Positions 42,884 to 51,969 of a DNA stretch of 64,000 nt are shown here, in pieces; positions within the stretch are counted from its first letter, which is position 1; the number at the start of each line of letters is the position of its first letter. The stretch comes from Oscillospiraceae bacterium. Lineage in GTDB: Bacteria > Bacillota > Clostridia > Oscillospirales > Oscillospiraceae. The notes under the pieces were generated by a model. It searched no databases. It was not told where the DNA came from and saw only the letters and a list, made by a program, of their open reading frames with translations. Location: assembly GCA_910575695.1 (NCBI GenBank), contig CAJTGJ010000007.1, positions 62,001 through 126,000 on the forward strand, given 5' to 3'. The position numbers were made by a program, and so were the translations under genes.

Positions 42884-43599
42884 CAGAGAAGCACCTCCTC
42901 CGCCAGCCCTTCCCCCACCAGCAGGTCCACCGGTGTAGTGAGCTTGATATTCCGCTCGTCTCCGGCGGTGAGCACCACCTTCATGCCCAGCCGTTCCACT
43001 GCGGCACAGTCGTCAGTAAGCTCGATCCCCTCGTCCAGCGCCTTTTGCAGGGCGGCCCGGATCAGGGACGCGTCAAACACCTGGGGCGTCTGCACCGCGT
43101 ACAGCACAGCCCGGTCCAGTGTCTGCTCCACCATACCGTCCTTTGCCACCTTGATGGTGTCCTTCACCGGAATGGCCGGGGCGGCAGCGCCGTTCTTGGC
43201 AGCCTGGGCCACCGCCGCCTCGATCACCTCCACCGTGACAAAGGGCCGGGCGCCGTCGTGGATGGCGATGAGAGGCATATCCCGGCCGGCCTCCAGCGTG
43301 CCCAAACGGGCGGACTGGGTACGGCTCTCCCCGCCCCGGATCACCTTGGTCACCTTGGTGAGCTGAAACTGCTGGCACAGTCGGGCCACCTCGGGCACCA
43401 GATCCTCCCGGGTGACGACTACGATCTCGGAAATGCCAGGGGCCTGTTGGAATGCCTCGATACTGCGCACGATGACCGGTTCCTCCCCCAACTCCGCCAG
43501 AACCTTGTCAAATCCCATCCGGCTGGAAGACCCAGCGGCCACGATCACGGCGGAGCAAAGCGGCCCAGCTTCTTTTTTCTTCCTGCGAAACAGTCCCAT
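42883..43599 (-). CDS. ispD: 2-C-methyl-D-erythritol 4-phosphate cytidylyltransferase
   Basis: IspD joins MEP to CTP in isoprenoid synthesis. The 238-aa protein has the nucleotide loop [34 protein letters not shown], and [11 protein letters not shown]. The start is ATG 43599 (MGLFRRKKK); an open frame extends to 43671 through the carD-ispD gap. It follows carD, an arrangement common in Clostridia. Confidence 0.95.
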   Translation of the reverse strand: MGLFRRKKKEAGPLCSAVIVAAGSSSRMGFDKVLAELGEEPVIVRSIEAFQQAPGISEIVVVTREDLVPEVARLCQQFQLTKVTKVIRGGESRTQSARLGTLEAGRDMPLIAIHDGARPFVTVEVIEAAVAQAAKNGAAAPAIPVKDTIKVAKDGMVEQTLDRAVLYAVQTPQVFDASLIRAALQKALDEGIELTDDCAAVERLGMKVVLTAGDERNIKLTTPVDLLVGEGLAEEVLL

Positions 43600-43677
43600 C
43601 GCTCTCACATCCTCATACGCATTTATTCCGCCTGCGCAAAAAGGAGCCATCCGGCTCCCTCCCGCATACATCTTACA

Positions 43678-44157
43678 TCAATGGCTCAGCACCGTATCAA
43701 TGTTATCCTCTACCGTCTTATAGGGCAGACTTTGGGCCAGTACCAGCTCGGAAATCAAAATCTGCTTAGCCGTGTGGAGCATTTTCCGCTCTCCATTGGA
43801 CAATCCCCGCTCCCCGTCCCGGAGCAGGAGGCCCTTCACCACCCGGGCCACCTCCAGCAGGTCGCCGCTTTTCAGGCGCACCATATTCTCCCGGTAGCGG
43901 CGGTTCCAGTTCTGGGTCATGTCAACCTCAATGTTTTCCATGGCGCTGATCAGGTCCTCGGCCTCCTTGTCTGAGACAATGGGGCGCACACCAATTTCCT
44001 GGGTATTTCCCGTGGGAATCATCACAGTCATGCTGCCCACGGACAGCTTCAGCAAGTAGTAATCCTCCAGTTTTCCGGCCACCTTGCGCTGGACGATGGA
44101 GTCAATGACACCCGCCCCGTGCATGGGGTGAACCACCTTGTCTCCGATCTGATACAC
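43678..44157 (-). CDS. CarD family transcription regulator
   Basis: This 159-aa protein has the N-terminal RNA-polymerase-interacting Tudor-like domain (YQIGDKVVHPMHGAGVID, LKLSVGSMTVMIPT) and a helical C-terminal DNA-binding domain, as in CarD/CdnL. Family members stabilise promoter complexes on rRNA and housekeeping genes. The start is GTG 44157 after AAGGAGG. It heads carD-ispD-ispF with its own promoter. Confidence 0.92.
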   Translation of the reverse strand: MYQIGDKVVHPMHGAGVIDSIVQRKVAGKLEDYYLLKLSVGSMTVMIPTGNTQEIGVRPIVSDKEAEDLISAMENIEVDMTQNWNRRYRENMVRLKSGDLLEVARVVKGLLLRDGERGLSNGERKMLHTAKQILISELVLAQSLPYKTVEDNIDTVLSH

Positions 44158-44200
44158 CCTCTCGCCTCCTTATCATAAATACGTACAATATCTCATAAAT

Positions 44201-44229
44201 AGTATACCCTTTTTGATTTGGCAATGCAA
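44201..44229 (-). promoter_or_regulatory. Sigma-A-type promoter for carD-ispD-ispF
   Basis: On the minus strand, TTGCAT (44229-44224) and TATACT (44206-44201) are separated by 17 bases; a leader of about 37 bases is expected. Confidence 0.75.
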
Positions 44230-44269
44230 CCTCTTTTTTCATATTGCCCCAAATTTTTACCATTTTTAC

Positions 44270-44331
44270 AAAAAAGCCAGGCTGAACCCAAGCAAAAACC
44301 ACCAAAATGGACGCTCAAGGCTCAGCCTGGC
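44270..44331 (-). terminator. Terminator at the end of the nusB-HAD operon
   Basis: GCCAGGCTGA (44276-44285) pairs with TCAGCCTGGC (44322-44331), with an additional inner AGC-type stem. On the minus strand TTTTTT follows. It lies just past the HAD-phosphatase stop. Confidence 0.85.
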
Positions 44332-44338
44332 CATGTAA

Positions 44339-45142
44339 TTAAACTCGATTTTCCAGCGGAAGCAGTCCAAAATGCCGCAGAGCCTGGGACACGCCGTCCT
44401 CATGAACCCCGGCAGTCACATAATCCGCCAGCGCCTTGACCGCATCGTCAGAATTTCCCATTGCCACGCTGGTCCCCGCGATCCGCATCATGGGCATATC
44501 GTTTTCCCCATCGCCAAAAGCCATGATCTCATCCGGGACCAGGCCATAGCGCTCCATAGCGGCCCGGACAGCGGTGCCCTTGCCGCCGTTTCGGGAAAGG
44601 ATGTCAATGCCTTTGGGATGCCAGCGGCTGTGGATGCAGCCGGGCATGGCGTTCAGCAGCAGATCCTCCTCCCCTGGCTCCACAAAGGGGGCAAGCTGAT
44701 ATATTTTCCCCTCCAAAAGCCATTCCAGCGGGCGTACCGGATAAGGCTCTGTGTGGAGGAACTCATAAATTTCCCGTACCCGGTCGTTGAACTGGGTCAG
44801 GTAGCTCTCCCCGTTCCCCTCCATAATGGCGCACAGCTGGGGGTTTGCCCGGAACACCTCGTAGGCCCCCCGCAGATCCTGGCGGCTGATGGGTTCATCC
44901 CGGAAAACCGTGCCGTCCAGGTCACAGCAGAACTGGCCGCCCAGGGTGAGATAGCCGTCGAACTCCGCGTCCCGGAGCATCCCGGTCCGCTCCAGATCCT
45001 GCAAGGCCCGGCCGGAGCAGATAAACAGCTTAATCCCCTGCTTTTGCAGAGCTTTCAGGTCCGCCAGCATCCGGTCAGAGAGACAGTTTTGCCGGAAGCC
45101 CACCAGCGTCCCGTCCACGTCAAAAAATGCCGCCTTAATCAT
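44339..45142 (-). CDS. HAD-superfamily phosphatase, Cof type
   Basis: This 267-aa hydrolase has motif I FFDVDGTLV, motif II FICSGRAL, lysine/glycine segment SRNGGKGTAV and motif IV GDGENDMPMMRIAG, which define Cof-type HAD phosphatases acting on sugar phosphates or related cofactors. The substrate is unknown. Its ATG overlaps the recN stop by 4 bases. It is the last gene of the series that begins at nusB. Confidence 0.9.
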   Translation of the reverse strand: MIKAAFFDVDGTLVGFRQNCLSDRMLADLKALQKQGIKLFICSGRALQDLERTGMLRDAEFDGYLTLGGQFCCDLDGTVFRDEPISRQDLRGAYEVFRANPQLCAIMEGNGESYLTQFNDRVREIYEFLHTEPYPVRPLEWLLEGKIYQLAPFVEPGEEDLLLNAMPGCIHSRWHPKGIDILSRNGGKGTAVRAAMERYGLVPDEIMAFGDGENDMPMMRIAGTSVAMGNSDDAVKALADYVTAGVHEDGVSQALRHFGLLPLENRV

Positions 45143-46839
45143 GTCTTCTTCCGCGCCCCCGTCTTAAATTTCTCTGCCGCTGTCAGCAGCTCCTCCGCCC
45201 CGTCCAGCATAACGGCAGTGACATTGCCGCCGCTGAGCCGCGCCAGCTCCTCCCGGCGGCGGGAACGTTCCAGCCGTTCCACCTGGGTATAGGTGCGCCC
45301 ATCCTTCTCTCCTTTTTCCACAGAAAAGTGGACGTCCCCCATAGCCGCAATCTGGGGCAGATGGGTGACGCACAGCACCTGCTTGCTCCGAGACACCTGG
45401 AACAGCTTCTGGGCCACCTTGCCCGCCGCCCGACCGGACACGCCGGTGTCCACCTCATCGAAAATCAGAGTGGTCACCTGTTCCGTCTCCGCCAGCACGT
45501 TTTTCAGCGCCAGCATGATCCGGGACAGCTCGCCGCCGGAGGCAATCTTGTTGATGGGCTTCAAGTCCTCGCCCACATTGGCGGACATCAAAAAACGCAC
45601 CGTGTCCATGCCGGTGGCATCCATGCCGTCAGGGGCGTCCTTGGGGGCAAACTCCACCTGGAAGCGCACCTTTGGCATATCCAGCTCCTTCAGCTCCGAC
45701 TGGATGCGCCCCGCCAGCTTGTCCGCCGCCGCCCGCCGCTGGATGGAAAGGAGTTTTCCTTGCTCCCTGGCTCCTGACAGTGCTTTTTCCAGCTGCTTAT
45801 CCAGCTGTGCAATGCGGTCTTCGGAAAACTGGATGGCGTCCAGCTCCTGACGGCATCTATCCAGATAATCCAGCATTTCCTGGGTACTGCCGCCGTATTT
45901 CTTCTTCAAGCGGTACAGCTTGTCTAGCCGTTCCTCGATCTCGTCCAGCTCGCCGGGATAAAAATCCAGCGTCCCCCGCAGGTCCCGCAGCAACTCCGCC
46001 AGATCGTCCGCGTCGCACCGCAGCTGAGCCGCTTTCTCCGCCAACTCCTTCAAATCGGCGCTGTACCGCCCCCCCTGGGCCAGCCGGTTTTCCGCCTCCA
46101 TAATCAGGGACACCGCCCCCTCGCCGTCCTCCCCGCCGGTCAGGGCCTGCCAAGCCCCGTCCACCGCGTCGGTGAGCCGTTCGGCGTTGCGCAGTACGTC
46201 CCGGCGGGCAGACAATTCCTCATCCTCTCCCACCCGAAGCTCCGCCCGCTCCAGCTCCTCGATCTGATAGGTCAGCGTGTCGATCCGGCGGGCCTTCTCC
46301 GCGTCGTTCATTTGCAGCTCGTCCCGCTCCCGGCGGAGGGTGCGCACCTTCTCAAAGACCGCGCTGAACGCCGCCCGGCTCTCCCCTGTTCCGCCGAAGC
46401 TGTCCAGGTAGTCCAAATGGCACTCCTCGTCCAGAAGCTGCTGCCCGTCGTGCTGGCCGTGGATATTCAGCAGCTGATTGCCCAGCTCCCGCAGCTGTGT
46501 CACCAGCAGGGGCCGTCCGTTCACCCGGCAGACGTTTTTCCCGTCCCCTTGAATGGCCCGCTCAATGAGCAGCTCGCCGTTCTCATCCGGGCCAATCCCC
46601 TGCCGCTGAAACCACTCCAGCGGGGGCAGCTCCCGGAACACCGCAGACACCCGGGCTGATCTGGCCCCGGTGCGAATCAGGTCCCGGCTGGTGCGCTCCC
46701 CCATGATGGCGCCGATGGCGTCGATCACAATGGATTTGCCCGCGCCCGTCTCACCGGTGAGCACGTTAAAGCCTTGGTCAAAGGTGATATCCGCCTGAGA
46801 AATCACCGCGATATTTTCAATATGAAGCAAGGACAGCAT
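45139..46839 (-). CDS. recN: DNA repair protein RecN
   Basis: RecN is an SMC-like ATPase for double-strand break repair. The 566-aa protein has Walker A LTGETGAGKS near residue 28-37, a long central coiled coil (about 150-370) and C-terminal ASGGELSRIMLALK and LIFDEVDTGVSG (signature and Walker B). It follows argR by 12 bases. Confidence 0.95.
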   Translation of the reverse strand: MLSLLHIENIAVISQADITFDQGFNVLTGETGAGKSIVIDAIGAIMGERTSRDLIRTGARSARVSAVFRELPPLEWFQRQGIGPDENGELLIERAIQGDGKNVCRVNGRPLLVTQLRELGNQLLNIHGQHDGQQLLDEECHLDYLDSFGGTGESRAAFSAVFEKVRTLRRERDELQMNDAEKARRIDTLTYQIEELERAELRVGEDEELSARRDVLRNAERLTDAVDGAWQALTGGEDGEGAVSLIMEAENRLAQGGRYSADLKELAEKAAQLRCDADDLAELLRDLRGTLDFYPGELDEIEERLDKLYRLKKKYGGSTQEMLDYLDRCRQELDAIQFSEDRIAQLDKQLEKALSGAREQGKLLSIQRRAAADKLAGRIQSELKELDMPKVRFQVEFAPKDAPDGMDATGMDTVRFLMSANVGEDLKPINKIASGGELSRIMLALKNVLAETEQVTTLIFDEVDTGVSGRAAGKVAQKLFQVSRSKQVLCVTHLPQIAAMGDVHFSVEKGEKDGRTYTQVERLERSRRREELARLSGGNVTAVMLDGAEELLTAAEKFKTGARKKT

Positions 46840-46851
46840 GACCAGCCCTCC

Positions 46852-47307
46852 TCATTCCAGCATAGATTCGATGTCCCGGCACAGCACTTCGGCAATTTGA
46901 TTGCTGCGCATGATTAAAATAACGGTGTCATCCCCCGCCAGCGAGCCCACCAGCCCGTCGATTTCCATGCCGTCCAACGCTGCCCCCGCCGCCGGGGCCA
47001 GGCCGGGCATGGTTTTGACCACAACGATGTTCTGGGCCACATCGCAGGAGGTAACGCCCTCCTTGAAGATGTTTTGCAGCCGTCCGGCAAAGGCCCGACG
47101 GGCGGGCTGGTCCGCCGCCACCACATAGCGGTAAACCCCGTTTTCCAGGGGCCGCTTGACCAGATTCAACTCCTTGATGTCGCGGGAAATGGTGGCCTGG
47201 GTGGCTCGGATGCCGCGTTTGCGCAGATTTTCCAGCATTTCCTCCTGGGTCTCCACATTCTGTTCGGTGATGATGCGCAGAATTTCCGCCTGCCGATTGG
47301 CTTTCAT
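46852..47307 (-). CDS. argR: Arginine repressor ArgR (AhrC)
   Basis: The 151-aa ArgR has an N-terminal winged helix (RQAEILRIITEQNVETQEEM, ATQATISRDIKELNLV) and a C-terminal arginine-binding hexamerisation domain (GSLAGDDTVILI). It controls arginine synthesis and catabolism. The open frame continues upstream to 47976, but that part is a shadow of nadK. The start ATG 47307 is 5 bases after the nadK stop. argR-recN linkage is normal in Firmicutes. Confidence 0.95.
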   Translation of the reverse strand: MKANRQAEILRIITEQNVETQEEMLENLRKRGIRATQATISRDIKELNLVKRPLENGVYRYVVAADQPARRAFAGRLQNIFKEGVTSCDVAQNIVVVKTMPGLAPAAGAALDGMEIDGLVGSLAGDDTVILIMRSNQIAEVLCRDIESMLE

Positions 47308-47312
47308 CCCAC

Positions 47313-48179
47313 TCACGCCTTTCCTAATTTCTGGTTGATCCTGTCGTAAAAACTTCGCCCGGTGAGCTTGACCAGCCGGGTCACCTGTCTGGAACGGCGG
47401 CAGTCCACCCAGTCCCCCGGCTGTATCCGGAATGCCCTCCCGCCATCCACCGACAGATAGGCGGTTTTTTTTCCTCCAGGCGTCAGCCGGATGCCCACGG
47501 ACCGGGCACTGTCCAGCACAAAGGGCTTGGCGTGCAGGGAGTGGGCACAGATGGGGGTGATGATGATGTTTTCCGCTGTAGGCTCCACAATAGGCCCCCC
47601 CGCCGCCATGGAGTAAGCGGTGGAACCGGTGGGTGTGGCCACCACGATCCCGTCCCCAGAGAAGGACGAGATCACCACCCGGTCCCCCGTCACCTCCAGG
47701 TCCAGCACCCGGGCCACCGCCCCCTTGGTAACCACCGCGTCGTTCAGTGCCGATTCGGTGAACACCGGACGGCCCTCCCGCCGCACCGTCACATCCAGCA
47801 TCATGCGGCGCTCTATGCCAAAGCGCCCGCTGGCCAGCCGGGACAGCAGAGAAAGCTCGTTGTGCTCCAGTTCCGCCATGAAGCCGATACTGCCCAGATT
47901 CACCCCCAGCACGGGGACATTCCGGGGCGTGGCTTCCCGGGCGGAGTGGAGGATTGTGCCGTCTCCGCCGAAGCACACCAACACGTCCGCCCCATCCAGT
48001 TCCTGAGTCAGCCTGCCCAGCGGCAGGTCTGCGGGCAGCTCCAAATGACTGCCCTCGTCCAAGTCAAAGGGAAGGCAGACGGCGGTCTCCCCCCCGCTGC
48101 GCTCCAGCACACGGCGGGCAAACTGTGCCGCACGCAGGCCCCTATCCCGGTATGGGTTTGGACATAGTACGATTTTCAT
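47313..48179 (-). CDS. nadK: NAD kinase
   Basis: This 288-aa ATP-NAD kinase makes NADP. It has the GGDGT motif in VCFGGDGTILHSA, NLGSIGFMAE, the substrate NE/D motif in ALNDAVVTKGA, and TPTGSTAYSMAAGGPIV. It overlaps tlyA by 4 bases. Confidence 0.95.
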   Translation of the reverse strand: MKIVLCPNPYRDRGLRAAQFARRVLERSGGETAVCLPFDLDEGSHLELPADLPLGRLTQELDGADVLVCFGGDGTILHSAREATPRNVPVLGVNLGSIGFMAELEHNELSLLSRLASGRFGIERRMMLDVTVRREGRPVFTESALNDAVVTKGAVARVLDLEVTGDRVVISSFSGDGIVVATPTGSTAYSMAAGGPIVEPTAENIIITPICAHSLHAKPFVLDSARSVGIRLTPGGKKTAYLSVDGGRAFRIQPGDWVDCRRSRQVTRLVKLTGRSFYDRINQKLGKA

Positions 48180-48985
48180 TGCCCTTCCCCCTTCAGCGCC
48201 TCATGGGACAGGCGGACCAGTTCCTTCAGGTCACCGCCAAAGCACATTCCTGCCCCGACCCGCAGATAGCCCAGATATTCGATGTTTCCCTCCGGCCCCC
48301 GAATCGGTGAAAAGTCCAAACCCTTTACAGAAAAATCCGACTGTGCGGCGTGGCGGAGGAACTGCTCCAGCACCTCCAGATGGACGGCAGGGTCGCGTAC
48401 CACACCTTTTTTCCCCACCTTCTCCCGTCCAGCCTCAAACTGGGGCTTCACCAGGACAGCTGCCTCACCCCCATCTCTCAAAAGCGGGCGCAGGGCAGGC
48501 AAAATCAGCCCTAGCGAGATAAAAGACACATCAACTGAGGCAAAATCCAGCGGCTCCGGGATCTGCTCCCGGGTAAGATACCGGGCATTGGTGCGCTCCA
48601 GGCACACCACCCGGGGGTCATTCCGGATAGTCCAGGCCAGCTGTCCGTAGCCCACATCCACAGCGTAAACCCGCGCCGCGCCATTTTTCAGCATACAGTC
48701 GGTAAATCCTCCGGTGGACGCACCAATATCGGCGGCAATCTTGTCCTGTAACGTGATAGGAAAGGATTTCATGGCCTTTTCCAGCTTCAATCCACCCCGG
48801 CTCACGTAGGGTAAAGTCTGTCCGCGGACCTCCAGGACCGTCTCCGGGTCCAGCATCTGCCCTGCCTTGTCCAAACGGCGCTCCCCGGCGTAAACCTGTC
48901 CCGCCATAATGATGGCCTGGGCCTTCTGCCGGCTTTCCACCAGCCCCTGCTCCACCAAAAGTACATCCAAACGTTTTTTAGCCAT
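48176..48985 (-). CDS. tlyA: TlyA family rRNA (cytidine-2'-O)-methyltransferase
   Basis: This 269-aa protein has an N-terminal S4 RNA-binding domain (KKRLDVLLVEQGLVESRQKA) and an FtsJ-like methyltransferase domain (DIGASTGGFTDCMLKNGA, VDVGYGQLAW). TlyA methylates 16S and 23S rRNA and has been linked to capreomycin action. The start ATG 48985 is chosen because homologues begin MAKKRLD; the open frame to 49075 overlaps dxs. It overlaps dxs by 8 bases. Confidence 0.92.
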   Translation of the reverse strand: MAKKRLDVLLVEQGLVESRQKAQAIIMAGQVYAGERRLDKAGQMLDPETVLEVRGQTLPYVSRGGLKLEKAMKSFPITLQDKIAADIGASTGGFTDCMLKNGAARVYAVDVGYGQLAWTIRNDPRVVCLERTNARYLTREQIPEPLDFASVDVSFISLGLILPALRPLLRDGGEAAVLVKPQFEAGREKVGKKGVVRDPAVHLEVLEQFLRHAAQSDFSVKGLDFSPIRGPEGNIEYLGYLRVGAGMCFGGDLKELVRLSHEALKGEGQ

Positions 48986-50813
48986 GCTCAACCACCTCCA
49001 GCGCCCTGCGGCAGATGGACGCGCCGTCAATGCCGCACAGCTGGCGCAGCTCCGCCACAGTACCCTGCTGTACAAAGCGGTCGCCCAGGTTCACCAGCGA
49101 CAGCCTGACGCCGCTGATTCCCCGCAGAGCCAATTCCCCGGCGATCCTGCGCCCCACACATCCGGCGTCCACACATTCCTCCACCACCATCAGACGTCCG
49201 GTTATCCCGGCGCAAGAGGCCACGGTATCCACATCCAGCGGCGCAATGCTGTTCAGCTTCACCACCTGGGCGGACACGCCCTTTTCCTCCAACAACCTTG
49301 CCGCCGCCAGCGCTTCATTCACCATAGTGCCATAGGCGGCAATGGTTACATCCCCGCCGGGGCGGATGATGCCAGCCCCCTCAATGCCGCACAGGGCGCG
49401 AAATTCCCCCTCGCCCCCCTTCGGATAGCGCACCGCCACCGGACCGCGCACCTTTTCCACCGCATAGCGGAGCATTGCCCGCAGCTCATCAAAGCTGGCG
49501 GGGCAGTATATTTTCATTCCGGGCACCGAATTGAGGTATGCCGCATCGAACACCCCATGGTGCGTTTCGCCGTCCTCGCCGGACAGCCCAGCCCGATCCA
49601 CCCCCAACACCACATGAAGCCCCTGAATCGCCACATCGTGTATCAGCATATCGTAAGCCCGCTGCAAAAAGGTGGAGTAGATGGCCGCCACCGGGACCAC
49701 CCTCTGCTTGGCCATTCCGGCCGCCATGGCGATGGCGTGCCCCTCAGCGATCCCCACGTCGAAAAAGCGGTCGGGATATTCCGCCGCAAAGCCGTCCAGC
49801 CCTGTGCCGCTGCGCATGGCTGCGGTGATCGCGCACACCTCCTGCCGTTCCGACGCCAGCTGGCACATGGTCTGCCCAAAGACGGAGGAAAAGGTTTCCC
49901 CGTGGCTGTCCAGCGGCGTACCGTCCTCTTTGTGGAACGGCCCCACTCCGTGGAACCGGTCCGGCTCCCTCTCTGCGGGTGAATAGCCTTTTCCCTTTAC
50001 AGTCTTGATGTGGAGCAGAACCGGGCAGTTCAGCTCCTTGGCATACCGCAGCAAGCGGGTGAGGTAGTTCACGTCATGGCCGTCCACCGGACCAAGATAG
50101 GTGAAGCCCATATCCTCGAACATACTGCAATGGAGCACCGCGTTTTTGACCGCCTGCTTGGCCTTGTGGGTGATGCGGTACAGCCCGCGGCCCGCCGCAG
50201 TTGCGCCAGTCATCCTCCGGTACACCTTTTTGAATTGCAGATACTGAGGTTTCAGGCGCTGCTGGGCCAGATGACGGGCCATGCCGCCTACATTTTTGGT
50301 AATGGACATCCCGTTGTCATTGAGGATCACCACCAGCTGTTCCCCGCTCTGCCCCGCGTCGGATAATCCCTCATAAGCCAGACCCCCGGTCATGGCTCCG
50401 TCCCCCAGTATGGCCAGCACGCTGTAATCCTCACCGCAAATCGTCCTGGCCCGGGCCATGCCCAGAGCCACCGACACAGCGTTGGAGGCGTGTCCGGCAA
50501 TAAAGGCATCCGAGCGGTGCTCCCTGGGTTTTGGAAAACCGGACAGCCCACCCAGCTTGCGCAGGCTGTCCATCTGTCCATCACGCTGGGTGAGGATCTT
50601 GTGGGCGTAACACTGGTGGCCCACATCAAATACCAGCCTGTCCGTATCCAGATCAAATACCCGATGGATGGCCACCGTGGCCTCCACCACCCCCAGGCTG
50701 GAGGCCAGATGGCCGCCTGTCCGGGAGACGCTGTCCACGATCCGCTCCCGCAGACGGTCACACAGCATTCTGGCCTGCAAATCCGTAATTTCATTGAGAT
50801 GTTCCGGGATCAT
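48978..50813 (-). CDS. dxs: 1-deoxy-D-xylulose-5-phosphate synthase
   Basis: Dxs condenses pyruvate and glyceraldehyde 3-phosphate using thiamine diphosphate, the first MEP pathway step. The 611-aa length is normal. It has GHQCYAHKI, GHASNAVSVALGMA, the TPP motif GDGAMTGGLAYEGL...ILNDNGMSI, the catalytic glutamate in FDVGIAEGHA, and GLSGEDGETHHGVFD. The start ATG 50813 follows GAAAGGG. It lies 47 bases after ispA. Confidence 0.96.
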   Translation of the reverse strand: MIPEHLNEITDLQARMLCDRLRERIVDSVSRTGGHLASSLGVVEATVAIHRVFDLDTDRLVFDVGHQCYAHKILTQRDGQMDSLRKLGGLSGFPKPREHRSDAFIAGHASNAVSVALGMARARTICGEDYSVLAILGDGAMTGGLAYEGLSDAGQSGEQLVVILNDNGMSITKNVGGMARHLAQQRLKPQYLQFKKVYRRMTGATAAGRGLYRITHKAKQAVKNAVLHCSMFEDMGFTYLGPVDGHDVNYLTRLLRYAKELNCPVLLHIKTVKGKGYSPAEREPDRFHGVGPFHKEDGTPLDSHGETFSSVFGQTMCQLASERQEVCAITAAMRSGTGLDGFAAEYPDRFFDVGIAEGHAIAMAAGMAKQRVVPVAAIYSTFLQRAYDMLIHDVAIQGLHVVLGVDRAGLSGEDGETHHGVFDAAYLNSVPGMKIYCPASFDELRAMLRYAVEKVRGPVAVRYPKGGEGEFRALCGIEGAGIIRPGGDVTIAAYGTMVNEALAAARLLEEKGVSAQVVKLNSIAPLDVDTVASCAGITGRLMVVEECVDAGCVGRRIAGELALRGISGVRLSLVNLGDRFVQQGTVAELRQLCGIDGASICRRALEVVEHG

Positions 50814-50860
50814 GGACGCACCCCCTTTCTTTCTCCAGGTATTCCCCGCTGCAATTCAAA

Positions 50861-51748
50861 TCAGTGCTTCCGTACCGCCATGAACCGGGCCAGCGCGCAC
50901 AGAAAATCCGTATGTTCAAATACCCCGGCAATGCTCTCCTGAGCCCGCCGGGTGTGCTCCGACACCAATTCGGCGCATTTTTCCAAACCGTACAATGAGG
51001 CAAAAGTCATTTTTCCATTATCCGCGTCGGAGCCGATGGGCTTTCCCAACTCCTCTGCGGTAGATTCCACATCCAGCATATCGTCCCGGATCTGGAACGC
51101 CAGCCCCAGCTCCTTGGCGTAGTCCAGCGCCGCCGCCCACTGCTTCTCCGTGGGCTCCACCGGAGAGGCCGTCAGCCCCAGCAGGCAGGCCGCGCCCAGC
51201 AAGGCGGAGGTTTTGCGCAGATGGATTTGTGTCAGGCGGTCCGCATCCAGCGCTTTCCCCTCCTCCACGATATCCAGATACTGGCCGGCGCACATATTGT
51301 GCCGACCTGCGGCAACCGCCAGCACTTCACACGCTTTCGCGTTGGCTTGAGGTGTGGTGCGGCTGGACAGGGCCAGCCGCTCAAACGCCGCAGCCTGGAG
51401 CGCATCCCCCGCCAGCAGGGCCAGCCATTCACCGTATTTCATATGGCAGGTGGGCTTGCCCCGGCGAAGCTCGTCATTGTCCATGCAGGGCAGGTCATCG
51501 TGAATGAGGGAATAGGTGTGAAGCATTTCCACTGCACAGGCATAGTCCAACGCAGGCTCCATCTCGCCGCAAGCCGCCTCGCAGAACTTCAGCACCAGCA
51601 CAGGCCGCACCCGCTTGCCTCCGGCCAGCAGGCTGTACCGCATGGCGTCCAGCAGTTCCCGGTTCGGCCCTTCCGCCAGAAAACAGCTGGATAGTTCCCG
51701 CTCCACCAGGGCCAGCGCCTGGCTGTATTCCTGCTCGTAGTCCATCAC
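50861..51748 (-). CDS. ispA: Polyprenyl synthetase, farnesyl/geranylgeranyl diphosphate synthase type
   Basis: This 295-aa class I prenyltransferase has the first Asp-rich motif in SLIHDDLPCMDNDELRRGKP and the second in AFQIRDDMLDV, with the KTSALLGAACLLG lysine/threonine. The two residues between Asp pairs and the aromatic near the first motif suggest a C15 product, so ispA is the likely name. It overlaps xseB by 4 bases, the standard xseA-xseB-ispA-dxs order. Confidence 0.93.
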   Translation of the reverse strand: MMDYEQEYSQALALVERELSSCFLAEGPNRELLDAMRYSLLAGGKRVRPVLVLKFCEAACGEMEPALDYACAVEMLHTYSLIHDDLPCMDNDELRRGKPTCHMKYGEWLALLAGDALQAAAFERLALSSRTTPQANAKACEVLAVAAGRHNMCAGQYLDIVEEGKALDADRLTQIHLRKTSALLGAACLLGLTASPVEPTEKQWAAALDYAKELGLAFQIRDDMLDVESTAEELGKPIGSDADNGKMTFASLYGLEKCAELVSEHTRRAQESIAGVFEHTDFLCALARFMAVRKH

Positions 51749-51969
51749 GCGTCCTCCCCCTCGAAGGGCTTTTCCTGGTCGTCCGCCAGCAGGATGTTCA
51801 CCTTCTGCTCCGCCTTGTTCAACAGCTCCTCACACTGGCCCGCCAGCTTGGCTCCCTCCTCAAACAGCTTCAGGGACTGGTCCAAGCCGCACTCGCCCCG
51901 CTCCAGCAGACCCACGATTTCTTCCAAACGGCCCATGGCATCCTCAAAGGACTGCTTTTTTACCGCCAT
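51745..51969 (-). CDS. xseB: Exodeoxyribonuclease VII small subunit
   Basis: The 74-aa XseB has QSFEDAMGRLEEIVGLLERGE and LDQSLKLFEEGAKL, the two-helix signature of the small subunit, which surrounds XseA. It overlaps xseA by 10 bases and ispA by 4. Start ATG 51969. Confidence 0.94.
   Translation of the reverse strand: MAVKKQSFEDAMGRLEEIVGLLERGECGLDQSLKLFEEGAKLAGQCEELLNKAEQKVNILLADDQEKPFEGEDA

Noticed and set aside
47308-47976. A 223-codon N-terminal extension of argR
   Set aside because: It lies out of frame within nadK on the same strand and translates to low-complexity sequence. ArgR homologues begin at ATG 47307, which has proper spacing to the nadK stop.
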